The notes under the pieces: model-generated
What the model saw: the letters and a program-made list of their open reading frames with translations, nothing else
What the model was told of the DNA's origin: nothing
Databases searched by the model: none
Assembly: GCA_947589085.1 (NCBI GenBank)
Contig: CANPZD010000005.1
Coordinates: 1 to 64,000, forward strand
Direction: 5' to 3'
From: an uncultured Clostridia bacterium
Lineage (GTDB): Bacteria; Bacillota; Clostridia; Christensenellales; Borkfalkiaceae
Length of the DNA: 64,000 nt
Part shown: piece after piece, positions 34,139-42,246 of the stretch
Numbering within the stretch: position 1 is the first letter of the stretch
How the letters are laid out: each line of letters opens with the position of its first letter
Position numbers and translations under genes: made by a program

Positions 34139-34351
34139 TTATAGGCCCATTTCTCTGTTTGCCTGCGCTTCGGCAAGTTCGCTCATCAAGGCGTGCAGAT
34201 CTTTTTCTCCGACAAAATGCCGGATGACGAGAAACCGCGTCCCGCAGGCCTCGCTCTTTCTGCGGGAGACCGGATGATCTTGTTCGATCGTTTTTGTGCC
34301 GTCTGTTTTCTTGTCCGTATGATCTCCCTTCCTTGCATGCAGGCTAATCAT
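34139..34351 (-). CDS. Small protein upstream of the serine recombinase (candidate accessory/directionality factor)
   Basis: This 70-residue, charged protein (MISLHARKGDHTDKK..., then TRFLVIRHFVGEKDLHALMSELAEAQANREMGL in part) ends 2 nt before the recombinase start, so both are translated from one message. Short conserved proteins in this position accompany many Firmicute serine recombinases. Excision by a serine integrase normally needs a recombination directionality factor, and this is the only small gene in the element next to the recombinase, so it is a candidate. No DNA-binding motif is obvious. A TATATT box precedes its ATG closely. Confidence 0.6.
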   Translation of the reverse strand: MISLHARKGDHTDKKTDGTKTIEQDHPVSRRKSEACGTRFLVIRHFVGEKDLHALMSELAEAQANREMGL

Positions 34352-34391
34352 TCAAATATATGAAAAGACGGCTGTTCGGCGTTCTCTCCGC

Positions 34392-34428
34392 AAAAAGAAT
34401 GCCCGCCTGCAAACTTGCGCAGGCGGGC
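34392..34428 (-). terminator. Second terminator after the pilin operon
   Basis: GCCCGCCTGC pairs with GCAGGCGGGC; on the minus strand ATTCTTTTT follows. It stands between the pilin operon and the recombinase pair. Confidence 0.8.
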
Positions 34429-34478
34429 ATATTCCTTGATCGTTTGAGTTTTTTCGGCCGTCCGTCCGTAAACAAAAC

Positions 34479-34504
34479 GCCGCCGTTCGCATGCGAACGG
34501 CGGC
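34479..34504 (-). terminator. First terminator after the pilin operon
   Basis: GCCGCCGTTCG-CATG-CGAACGGCGGC is a perfect 11-bp stem, followed on the minus strand by TTTTGTTT. Together with the hairpin at 34392 it insulates the recombinase from the pilin operon. Confidence 0.85.
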
Positions 34505-34530
34505 AGAACCCGGAAGATTTTGTCCTTCTA

Positions 34531-35091
34531 TCACGCGAGCGCTTTCTGATAGAGCGGCACCACCGTGACGGTTTTATTCCAGAGCGTATTTTCCCCGTCG
34601 GAAGTGATCGCGAGCGTACAGGTGATGGATTGACGGATATTGTCCTTTGCGTCTTTCTTTTCCTCGATCGCAAACCCGATCGATTTGATGCGGACTTCAT
34701 CGTAAGCCGCCGAGCCGATCGGGAAAAAGTTCTTGTTCGCAGACGTCTCTTCGCCGGCAAGATCGGTGCCCTTGGAAGTTTGCACGATCATCAGATGACC
34801 CTTGTCGTCGAGCGTCATTTCGCAACCCTCGCCGTAGGTCGTGCTCTTGTATTTCATGACCTTTGTGTCGGCGTCCAAAGAAAATCCCTCGCCGAAACGG
34901 ACTTCGTTCGTGACGGCCTTCATCACGTCCGAACCGAGCACGGCCGCCTTGGAAACGGCCATCATCTGCTCGCCCGTTCCGAAGAGCGCAGAAGTCCCCA
35001 CGATCGCCATGGAAACAAAGATGGCGAGGATCAACGTCGCGACCAAAACTTCGACCAAGGTAAACCCTTTTTTGTTGCGCAGTTTCTTCAT
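34531..35091 (-). CDS. Pilin-like protein (PilW/GspJ style)
   Basis: The 186-residue product begins MKKLRNKKGFTLVEVLVATLIL, a perfect prepilin motif: basic leader, Gly9|Phe10 cleavage point, Glu at +5 and a hydrophobic helix. The rest is a beta-rich pilin head with a C-terminal strand region and no Cys pair. Last gene of a four-gene pilin-like operon, 4 nt after the previous gene and before two terminators. Minor pilins of this kind prime pilus assembly at the tip. No pilus ATPase, platform protein or prepilin peptidase is in the window, so machinery must be encoded elsewhere. Confidence 0.88.
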   Translation of the reverse strand: MKKLRNKKGFTLVEVLVATLILAIFVSMAIVGTSALFGTGEQMMAVSKAAVLGSDVMKAVTNEVRFGEGFSLDADTKVMKYKSTTYGEGCEMTLDDKGHLMIVQTSKGTDLAGEETSANKNFFPIGSAAYDEVRIKSIGFAIEEKKDAKDNIRQSITCTLAITSDGENTLWNKTVTVVPLYQKALA

Positions 35092-35095
35092 TTCG

Positions 35096-35407
35096 TCAGT
35101 GCCTCTTGTATGCGGAGTTCTTTTCGTTGCCGTAGACGTCGATCTCGATCTCCTGAATTTTGCCGTCCTGATCCTCCATGACGACGTTCCCGCTGCCGGT
35201 TTTTTCGCCGTCGAACATCTGCTCCGTTTCGGACATCGCTTTGTAGAAATCGTCGTCGTCTTTCGAAGCTTTCAGATTCAGATTCATGGCGGAAGTATAC
35301 ATCGTTGCGATCAGCAAACAGCCGAAGGCGACCACAAGGATCGCGATCAGGATCTCCACGAACGTCTCCCCGCTTTTCGATTGGATTTTACGGAATAATT
35401 TACCCAT
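35096..35407 (-). CDS. Small pilin-like protein with unusual +1 residue
   Basis: The 103-residue product starts MGKLFRKIQSKSGETFVEILIAILVVAFG. The leader, Gly13 and the hydrophobic helix match a type IV prepilin, and a Glu sits at +5 after the presumed cleavage, but +1 is Glu rather than the usual Phe/Met. The head domain is only ~70 residues and acidic (ASKDDDDFYKAM). It overlaps the upstream gene by 8 nt and is followed 4 nt later by the next pilin gene. It resembles a minor PilV/GspI-like subunit. Confidence 0.83.
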   Translation of the reverse strand: MGKLFRKIQSKSGETFVEILIAILVVAFGCLLIATMYTSAMNLNLKASKDDDDFYKAMSETEQMFDGEKTGSGNVVMEDQDGKIQEIEIDVYGNEKNSAYKRH

Positions 35408-36254
35408 TTGCGATCACCTCGCCTCTCGAAATCGTAACCTTTTCTTTCTTCCATATCGCCGTGACCTGCAACGTATCCCGCTGCGTCATCGTTCCCTTTT
35501 TATAGCTTCCGTCCGTTTCGGCGTCCGCATAGACGTACTTCGGTGTGCCCGCGGCTTTCGCGGGATCGACGTCCGCCACCCAATACACGGTGATCGCGTA
35601 TTCGCTGTTCCCGCCGTTGCACGTGAGCAGAAGATTGTAGTTGGCGTTCATGACCAGCTTGCAGCTCACCGTCCCGTATTTTTCATTGGGATTTCCGGAC
35701 CCATCCTCCACTTTCATCGTAAATTCATAGGAAACGGATTCGACGGTTTCCGGCTTTTTCGGCGATCCCGTCACGTCTGCGACGCGGGCATACCATTCGT
35801 TGGGAACATTCAAAGACACAAGCTTATCGCATTGCGCGCAGATCACGTCGTAAATTCCGAGGTTCTTCATCCGATGGGTCGGGCCGCTCATGGTACCTTT
35901 TCCCGCGCCGGGATCCGCTGCGGGCGGGATCGTGAGCGTGTACTTGTCTACAACGGCGTGCTGGTTTTCGGGCGCGGTCGGGTCGGCGCCCGTCTCATAG
36001 GACCAGCTGCGCTCATAGTCGAATGTGACCTGCTGCGACGTATATTGCAATTCGTCGAGCATCTCCACGAGCATGAGCGCGGCGGAAGATACGGAATAGT
36101 ATTCCTGCTCGTTGGAATGAGAATATCGCCCCGCGTTGGAGGCCGCCATGAAAAATGCCGACGCCCCCGCAAGCGCGCAGAGCAAAAAGATGATAAGCGC
36201 AATCATGATCGCCGCGCCGCGCGTGCCTTTCAGTTTCCTAACGCCTTTCCGCAT
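35400..36254 (-). CDS. Minor pilin-like protein lacking Glu5 (PilX/GspK style)
   Basis: The 284-residue product begins with MRKGVRKLKGTRGAAIMIALIIFLL: a basic leader and Gly13 followed by Ala-Ala, then a long hydrophobic helix. The +5 Glu of ordinary pilins is absent, as in GspK/PilX tip subunits, which do not need it. Polar residues (SAALMLVEMLDELQY) extend the N-terminal helix, followed by a large beta-rich head with two Cys (VICAQC, ~140). It starts 12 nt after the giant pilin gene and overlaps the next one, placing it in the same operon. Confidence 0.82.
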   Translation of the reverse strand: MRKGVRKLKGTRGAAIMIALIIFLLCALAGASAFFMAASNAGRYSHSNEQEYYSVSSAALMLVEMLDELQYTSQQVTFDYERSWSYETGADPTAPENQHAVVDKYTLTIPPAADPGAGKGTMSGPTHRMKNLGIYDVICAQCDKLVSLNVPNEWYARVADVTGSPKKPETVESVSYEFTMKVEDGSGNPNEKYGTVSCKLVMNANYNLLLTCNGGNSEYAITVYWVADVDPAKAAGTPKYVYADAETDGSYKKGTMTQRDTLQVTAIWKKEKVTISRGEVIANG

Positions 36255-36266
36255 GATCAGTTTCTC

Positions 36267-39200
36267 CTAATATGACAAATATCCGTTTCGGTAAATATAT
36301 TCGATGATTTGTCTCACTTCTTCGTAAGAAATCAGCCCCTTGCCAACAGCCACTTTCATTACTTTGAGCGGAACTTTGGAAAACACTTCTTGCGGCAACA
36401 GATCGGCAAAGTCGTCATAACCGTAAACGCCGTACTTGTCAATGTCGGCGGCCATTGCGGCTTTGTTATAACCCATATCGGGATCGTAATCGAAGAGATT
36501 CATGACTGCGTCGCCGTAACCCATCATCGAAGTTACGGTAAGCAGGTCTTCGGCGACGATATTGAGTTGGTTTTCGGTAACGGGCGAATAGATCCGGGTG
36601 ATTTCGCTCTTTTCCGAAACGCTTACAAGCGTCACCTTTTTATCCTCAACCCCGCTTGCCGTTACGCTGATCGCGCTGAACTCATGCCCGAGATAGTCCT
36701 CATAATTCCGTTCGTTGATAAATACGTATTTGCCCAGCGTGCGGTCGAACAGCCCGTGTTCGCCCGCGATCTTCAACGCCGACCCGTCGGAGAATGTAAG
36801 CGTCGTCACTCGGTATAGCTTGCTTCCGAGTTCGGTATGCGGCGTCATCCAGACGCGCGTCGGCTCGTATTCGACGGTGAGATGGTTGAACGCAAGAACC
36901 ATATCGCCGACCTCGAGATCTTCTATCGCCTTCGTGCTTCCGTCTGCCATTCTGATCATGGTCCCCTCGGCAAGACAAATGTTGAAATCGAATCCGCTGC
37001 CCCCTTCGCCGCTGCTTTCGGAAAGAGTAAGTTCATATTTGTCGGCAAAGGTCGCCGCGGCGGGGACGGAGAATGTCACCGTGCCGAGATCCCTGTCTAT
37101 ATTGTTTTGGTCAAACCAAACCGCACCCGTAAACTCCGTCGGGAATACGATCGTCAAGCTATCGACAATGTAGGTATAGGCGCCATTGGTTCGATTTTCG
37201 AGCACCGGGCCGGAATCCTCGTATTTCCCCATAAAGTTATAGATATAATGACCGCTCACGGAAAGCGTCACCTCTTGCTCGGGTTTCAGCCATGCGGTGA
37301 TTTGTTCATAGCTATTATTCTGTGCGCTTACTTTTTGCTGATCTCCGGACGTCAGCGTCATCGTCGTATCCACGTTGATGGTAGTTCTGTTATACGTACC
37401 TTGGAGATCGGCGCCGTAAAAAACAAGCGAAGGCTTCGCGATCCACTTGGCATAGAGATCGAAATTTATAGATTCACCGTTCGCCGCCGCGGCTTCGATT
37501 TCTTTATGAACTTCCTCACTGTACGGCGTCGTACAATCTTCGTCGACATACCAGCCGTCGAAGTAGAACGGAACATCCACGTTTTCGTCATTGGACCTGA
37601 TCGTAACGTCGTCCGGGGCAAAAGACTCCGCATTTGTGACCCTTTGTTGAGATAACGTGATATCTTCGCCCGAAAAATCCTTCGTTCCCGGATATTCGGC
37701 AGAAGCCGGATAATCGGTATGGTACGTTACGGTCGGCGCCATCCACATATCTTCGGTGAGCCAATCGCCGTAGTGGAAGAGCACGTATACAGACCTTTCG
37801 CCCGCCTCCACTTCCCGCCCGTAGACGAACGGGAACGGATAGTAGCTTGTATTTTCGTTCTCGTTGTACGGGAACACGTTGTTGTAGATTTGATTGTCGA
37901 GGTCTACATAGGAATCATTATTCACATGCCCGTAATACGGATTGAGTTCCTTTTCGCTTTTTTTGTAGGAGTTGCCGTAATCGTACATAAAGCCGAGCGA
38001 ACTCTCGCGCGTTCCCTTATCATCGCCGTTCACATAGCCGCGGGCGGCGTTGCGGAGCTGCGTCGCGTTGTAAAGCCTGTATCCCGAATCGGCGGTTCCC
38101 CGATCGGTGCCGAGATAGGTGTTGACGTTCTTGATGAAATCATCTACCGCCGCCGTGACGTTCGCATCGGTTTTGCCGAGCTTTTTTTGCAAGACTTTGA
38201 GCGCGTTTTCGACGCCCGAATTCGCCGTGGCGGTACAGAGGGAAACTTCTGCGCGGAAGTTCGCGATCGGATCGCGCAGATTCCGCATATCTCCCTTTGT
38301 GCCGCTGCTGTCGACCGCGTCCCAATCCGATTCCTTATTCCCGTCGTCCCCTGCCTTGTGGGCGTCGAGGAGACTATAGAGCGGATCGAGCTTTTTTATG
38401 GCGTCGTCGATGTACGGCTGGATCTCCTCCGTCGTGTATGACCCGGTTTTCAATTCCGTGAGAAGGCTTTCAAGCGCCGTCTTTGCCGCGGAGGCATACC
38501 CTTTGGCTTCATCGGCATAAGGCTTCATGGGACCGCTCCATTTGGCGGTGATATTGGGGTAATCCGCCATCGCGTCGATGGCTGCCTGCACGTTGGTTTG
38601 TTTGACGTTTTCCAACATCTTGTCGCGCTCGACGGGCGACATGCCGAGGTCGCAGAGAAGTTCGCAGAAATTATCGCTAACAAGATCGCGGAAATGACGG
38701 TAAATCAGCTCGCCCGTCTTATCATTTTTGTCCGTTTCGTAATAATCCTTTGCTTTGTCGAAGAGACGATAGAGAAGATCGGAATAGAAACATTGATAGA
38801 ACATCCCCGCTTGATAGAAGTTGGCTTTTGTAGGATTCCCATTAGTATCTACCGTGTCGTAAGTCTCGCTCGTATTATCGCCGAAAATCACTTTCAGCGC
38901 TTCTTTTGCGGCGGTTTTCTGCGCTTCCGTCGCACTGTCGCTGAGAAGCGTATTGTACTCCGTTTGCAGGAAATTGTAATAATCCATGAACGTATAATTC
39001 GTGAAATTGTACGTTTCATGAAGCTTTTTCTTATTGCCGTCGCTGCCCTTATAGAGCATCGTGACGGTCTGCTTGTTCCCGGCGTCATCGGTGTACGTTC
39101 CGTCGTACATGGCGTGAAGTGCCTGCGCGACCGTCAAGGCGCTTGTATAGGTATGACCCGATTCGTTATTTTCACCTTCGACCTTCGCTCTCGTCGTATC

Positions 39201-41921
39201 GAGATAAATATCCGGGCCGCACTGATAATATCCGCCCTTGTTGTAGGGTCTGCCGTCCGCGTCAACGCCCGTTTCGCTTTCCACTTCGTAGAGAATGTTT
39301 TCCACGATCTCTTTGAGCTTGTCGAGCGTCTGCAATTTTTTGAGCCAGACCATCTTATCGATTGCCGCTTCGACCTTTTCAAGCAACAAAGTTTTGTCCG
39401 AAGTGTTCTTGATCTCTTGCATGAGATCCTGAACCGTCTTGCTCATCGCCGTGAAATAGGGACTGCTGCTGTATCTGATCCCTCTTTGCGCAATGTAATA
39501 ATTCTTGTTGGTGTTCTCGAACGAGGCGCCCGCAAAAAAGGTAAAGCCCGCATATTTCCCTTTCAGATAGTTGTCGCCGTAGTAGAAGTCGTGGGTCCGG
39601 AGCCACTCGAAGCCGTCCCCCTCGAACGTCCCGTAAATGGGTGCCGAACTGTTCCATTTATAAGCGTTGCCGCTCTTCTCGCCGTAGATGACGACGCAAT
39701 AGTTGCCGTAAACGCTGAGCGCGGCTTTTGCGTTGCCGCCGTATCCGGCGATATGCCCCAAAATGCCCGCCGCCGAGACTGCGGCATACTCGATATGCCC
39801 CGCCGTGTAGCAAGTCTCGATGCGGTAGTCGTCGCCCGAGGGATCGCTATCCTCGGTGATGTAGCCGATGAGACCGCCGACGTATTCGCCGGAGAGATTG
39901 CCTGCGGCATAGCAGTCCTCGAGGGAGCCGTCGCCCGTGATACAGCCGATCAGGCCTCCCACGTACTTCGAAGAAATCGGAACGCTCGCCGTCGTCTCGG
40001 CGCCCGATTCCGTCTTGATCACGACGGTCTTTTCCGCGCCTTTTTTGTAGCCCGTGTACACGGAGGCGGAGCAGTTCGCGATGTCCTCGTCCTCGCAGAA
40101 GCCGATCAGTCCCCCCACATAGCATTCGCCCGTCACGCGGTACTTATCGGGATCATACGTGCCGTTCTCCTGCGACATGTAGGCCTGGCAGTTGTTGATG
40201 TGCGACGAATCGCGCGAAGTACCGATGAGCGCGCCCACGCCCATTTCGTAAACTTCGGCAAGATGCGCGGGCATCTGCGACGTCACCGAGGGATTGACGA
40301 GAAGAATATCGTAAAGGCGGGGATGGTAGGTATAGCCGAAAAGCCCCGCATAGAACGGCGCGTTCACATAGAGATGATTGATCGTGAGGTAGTTCCCGTA
40401 GTAATAGAAATCCTTGGGAAGATTGACGGGAGTAAAGGCGATCTGCTTTCCGTCCTCCTTCCACTCGCTGCAATCGAAGTCGATCGCTTGCACCTGCTGC
40501 GCCTTTTTGATGCTTGTCTTGACGTGGCTCCGATAGGTAAATTTTTGCGCAATGTCGTCCTGACTCGTCGGAGGATTGCCGTGCGAGTTGGAATAGGTAT
40601 AGGCGCTCGCCATGCCGTAGTCGAAATCGCCGTAAGTGTACACGCCGTCCTTTTCCGTATATTCGGGCAGATACGGCACGAGATTTTTTCTCATCTCGGT
40701 GAGCTTTCCGAGATTCTGCAGATGTCTGCCGCATGCGATATCGACGGTCCCGCTCTTATAATGATTGAACCAGCCGTTGAACGTCACGGAAGCCGAACGG
40801 GGCATGAACGTCGGATCGATGGGGAAATTTTCGCTGTAATTTTCATCCCCTACGCTGTACAGACAGTACACCGTTACCGTGATGACCGAATTGTCGCCGA
40901 GCAGGAAGTAGTTCTTGTCGTAGGCGGCGGAACGCTTCGCCCAATTCTCGAAGATCCCCTTCGGCGGGTGAGCGCTCGCTACGGCGGGGATATCGTCGCT
41001 GACGGCCAACCGGGATTTCATATCGAATTCTTCGCACGTTTTTACTGTGTCGAGAACGATCGTGTACGTCGCCCCGGAGGCGATCTTTTGCGTCACGACG
41101 GGTTGGGTCGGATCGTGTGCGGCGGCAGCGTCACCCAGAGAAAACGTGGAATAGATCGCCGTTTGGGTAAGGTCAAGTCCGTTTTTGAACGCTTCCCCAT
41201 CCTCGTCCGAAAGCGAAACGAGCACGCCGAGCTGCTTGCCGTAAGCCTCCAACTGCCTGACTTCGGGAAGATAGATGCTCAGAGTAAGCTCTTCATGATT
41301 CGTGATCGTGAGCTGCGGCGTGGGAAGATTCGCAAAGGCGATCTCGGCGTCGTCCACCTCGCCCTTGTAATACCCAACGTTTTCGGCTTTGCGCAGTTCC
41401 GGGTTTCCCGCAAGTTGGATCAGATAATCCGCGGAATATGCGCCGAAAGGCTGTTCGGAATAGAACACTTCGCCGACCATGCCGGTGTCCGATTGAAACC
41501 CGATCGCATAGTAATTCTGCGCCAGACCGTATTCGATCGCGCCGAACGGAAGAATATAGGAGATGTCCGGATTCCTTGCAAGCACGCCGTCTTTTTCGAC
41601 GTAACTGAACACAAAGCGGTATCCGCCCGCCGTTTCCGTGGCAGCCGTTGCGGTCGCTTCGCCCCTGTTGCCCGGTTTTGCCGCCGATTCGCCCATGTTC
41701 CGCAGCTGTTCCATATCGCCCGCGTTGCGGATCTCGGTCAAGCGGTTCTGAGCGGCCGCCGCGATCGCCTCGGCGCTGCGATTATATTCGATGTGAGAGA
41801 TATCTTTGGGATTGATAAAAGCAAAAGCAATCCCTGCAAGAACGGCAATCATGGCGACAACAATCATCAATTCCGCCAATGTAAAACCGCGTCTGCTTTT
41901 CAGTTTTTTTAAGAGCGTCAT
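36267..41921 (-). CDS. Giant pilin-like surface protein with GLUG-like repeats, InlB-like repeat and C-terminal Hint domain
   Basis: The 1884-residue product opens with a perfect prepilin motif (SRRGFTLAELMIVVAMIAVLAG: Gly12|Phe13, Glu at +5). A beta-rich region follows, then GLUG-like repeats (YVGGLIG...CYAAG, residues ~555-725), a long helical/Ser-Thr-Asp-rich stretch, and an InlB/Listeria-Bacteroides-type repeat ending FDLYAKWIAKP (~1395-1495). A Hint (hedgehog/intein) domain starts at Cys1649 (CLAEGTMIRMADGSTKAIEDL, in part) with the block-B His at ~1722 (AGEHGLF). The C-terminal splice Asn of inteins is missing and a ~90-residue tail follows, so cleavage rather than splicing is expected. 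Ribosome site ggcggagg precedes the ATG. It heads the pilin operon and lies behind the invertible promoter at 42011-42148. The combination suggests a pilus-tip adhesin with a self-cleaving end. Confidence 0.88.
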   Translation of the reverse strand: MTLLKKLKSRRGFTLAELMIVVAMIAVLAGIAFAFINPKDISHIEYNRSAEAIAAAAQNRLTEIRNAGDMEQLRNMGESAAKPGNRGEATATAATETAGGYRFVFSYVEKDGVLARNPDISYILPFGAIEYGLAQNYYAIGFQSDTGMVGEVFYSEQPFGAYSADYLIQLAGNPELRKAENVGYYKGEVDDAEIAFANLPTPQLTITNHEELTLSIYLPEVRQLEAYGKQLGVLVSLSDEDGEAFKNGLDLTQTAIYSTFSLGDAAAAHDPTQPVVTQKIASGATYTIVLDTVKTCEEFDMKSRLAVSDDIPAVASAHPPKGIFENWAKRSAAYDKNYFLLGDNSVITVTVYCLYSVGDENYSENFPIDPTFMPRSASVTFNGWFNHYKSGTVDIACGRHLQNLGKLTEMRKNLVPYLPEYTEKDGVYTYGDFDYGMASAYTYSNSHGNPPTSQDDIAQKFTYRSHVKTSIKKAQQVQAIDFDCSEWKEDGKQIAFTPVNLPKDFYYYGNYLTINHLYVNAPFYAGLFGYTYHPRLYDILLVNPSVTSQMPAHLAEVYEMGVGALIGTSRDSSHINNCQAYMSQENGTYDPDKYRVTGECYVGGLIGFCEDEDIANCSASVYTGYKKGAEKTVVIKTESGAETTASVPISSKYVGGLIGCITGDGSLEDCYAAGNLSGEYVGGLIGYITEDSDPSGDDYRIETCYTAGHIEYAAVSAAGILGHIAGYGGNAKAALSVYGNYCVVIYGEKSGNAYKWNSSAPIYGTFEGDGFEWLRTHDFYYGDNYLKGKYAGFTFFAGASFENTNKNYYIAQRGIRYSSSPYFTAMSKTVQDLMQEIKNTSDKTLLLEKVEAAIDKMVWLKKLQTLDKLKEIVENILYEVESETGVDADGRPYNKGGYYQCGPDIYLDTTRAKVEGENNESGHTYTSALTVAQALHAMYDGTYTDDAGNKQTVTMLYKGSDGNKKKLHETYNFTNYTFMDYYNFLQTEYNTLLSDSATEAQKTAAKEALKVIFGDNTSETYDTVDTNGNPTKANFYQAGMFYQCFYSDLLYRLFDKAKDYYETDKNDKTGELIYRHFRDLVSDNFCELLCDLGMSPVERDKMLENVKQTNVQAAIDAMADYPNITAKWSGPMKPYADEAKGYASAAKTALESLLTELKTGSYTTEEIQPYIDDAIKKLDPLYSLLDAHKAGDDGNKESDWDAVDSSGTKGDMRNLRDPIANFRAEVSLCTATANSGVENALKVLQKKLGKTDANVTAAVDDFIKNVNTYLGTDRGTADSGYRLYNATQLRNAARGYVNGDDKGTRESSLGFMYDYGNSYKKSEKELNPYYGHVNNDSYVDLDNQIYNNVFPYNENENTSYYPFPFVYGREVEAGERSVYVLFHYGDWLTEDMWMAPTVTYHTDYPASAEYPGTKDFSGEDITLSQQRVTNAESFAPDDVTIRSNDENVDVPFYFDGWYVDEDCTTPYSEEVHKEIEAAAANGESINFDLYAKWIAKPSLVFYGADLQGTYNRTTINVDTTMTLTSGDQQKVSAQNNSYEQITAWLKPEQEVTLSVSGHYIYNFMGKYEDSGPVLENRTNGAYTYIVDSLTIVFPTEFTGAVWFDQNNIDRDLGTVTFSVPAAATFADKYELTLSESSGEGGSGFDFNICLAEGTMIRMADGSTKAIEDLEVGDMVLAFNHLTVEYEPTRVWMTPHTELGSKLYRVTTLTFSDGSALKIAGEHGLFDRTLGKYVFINERNYEDYLGHEFSAISVTASGVEDKKVTLVSVSEKSEITRIYSPVTENQLNIVAEDLLTVTSMMGYGDAVMNLFDYDPDMGYNKAAMAADIDKYGVYGYDDFADLLPQEVFSKVPLKVMKVAVGKGLISYEEVRQIIEYIYRNGYLSY

Positions 41922-41986
41922 TTGAGTCCTCCGCCGTATTTTCCCGGAAACGTTTGGTCTTTTATCATGTTACAGCCGATGTAAAA

Positions 41987-42010
41987 GTACATAGATTAAG
42001 TTATTCTGTG
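41987..42010 (+). repeat. Left inverted repeat of promoter inverton
   Basis: 24-bp site GTACATAGATTAAGTTATTC onward; 21 of 24 positions match the inverse of 42149-42172, with identical central TAAGTTA. Each repeat is itself a near-palindrome (CAYAGAWTAA arms), as expected for a tyrosine-recombinase core site. Confidence 0.85.
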
Positions 42011-42103
42011 GCTTAATTTCCAAATTTTGCTCAACATACTTGAAAAAGATGGCATTTTTTACAGGAATTCTGCGAATTTCCACGATATAAATCAAGATAA
42101 TTC

Positions 42104-42132
42104 TTGACTTTCCGCATAAAATAGTATAAAAT
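42104..42132 (+). promoter_or_regulatory. Promoter inside the invertible segment, currently facing away from the pilin operon
   Basis: TTGACT (42104-42109), exactly 17 bp, TAAAAT (42127-42132). It reads rightward, through the right repeat and into the terminator at 42175-42203, so in this orientation it makes no gene product. Flipping the 42011-42148 segment would aim it at the giant pilin gene, whose ATG would then be ~100 nt from the transcript start. No promoter of similar quality is visible on the other strand of the segment. Confidence 0.8.
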
Positions 42133-42148
42133 ATATACAAATTGAGTA

Positions 42149-42172
42149 CGCAGATTAACTTATTCTATGTAC
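42149..42172 (-). repeat. Right inverted repeat of promoter inverton
   Basis: 24-bp partner of 41987-42010, in inverted orientation. As a direct repeat it would match less well and differ at the centre, so inversion rather than deletion is the expected outcome. Confidence 0.85.
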
Positions 42173-42174
42173 AG

Positions 42175-42203
42175 AAAAAGGCGGCAAAGTTTGCCGCCTT
42201 TTT
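42175..42203. terminator. Bidirectional terminator between inverton and tyrosine recombinase
   Basis: AAAAAGGCGGCAAA and its perfect complement are separated by one base, giving U-tails both ways. It stops the OFF-orientation transcript and also stops recombinase transcripts from entering the pilin operon. Confidence 0.9.
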
Positions 42204-42246
42204 CGATGAAATCTTCCCGCTCCGCAGCGAAAAAACTTTGCCGCCG

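Noticed and set aside
38598..41912. 1104-residue open frame antisense to the giant pilin gene
   Set aside because: Low-information Arg/Val/Ile-rich composition and no start signals, while the minus strand has a coherent multidomain protein.
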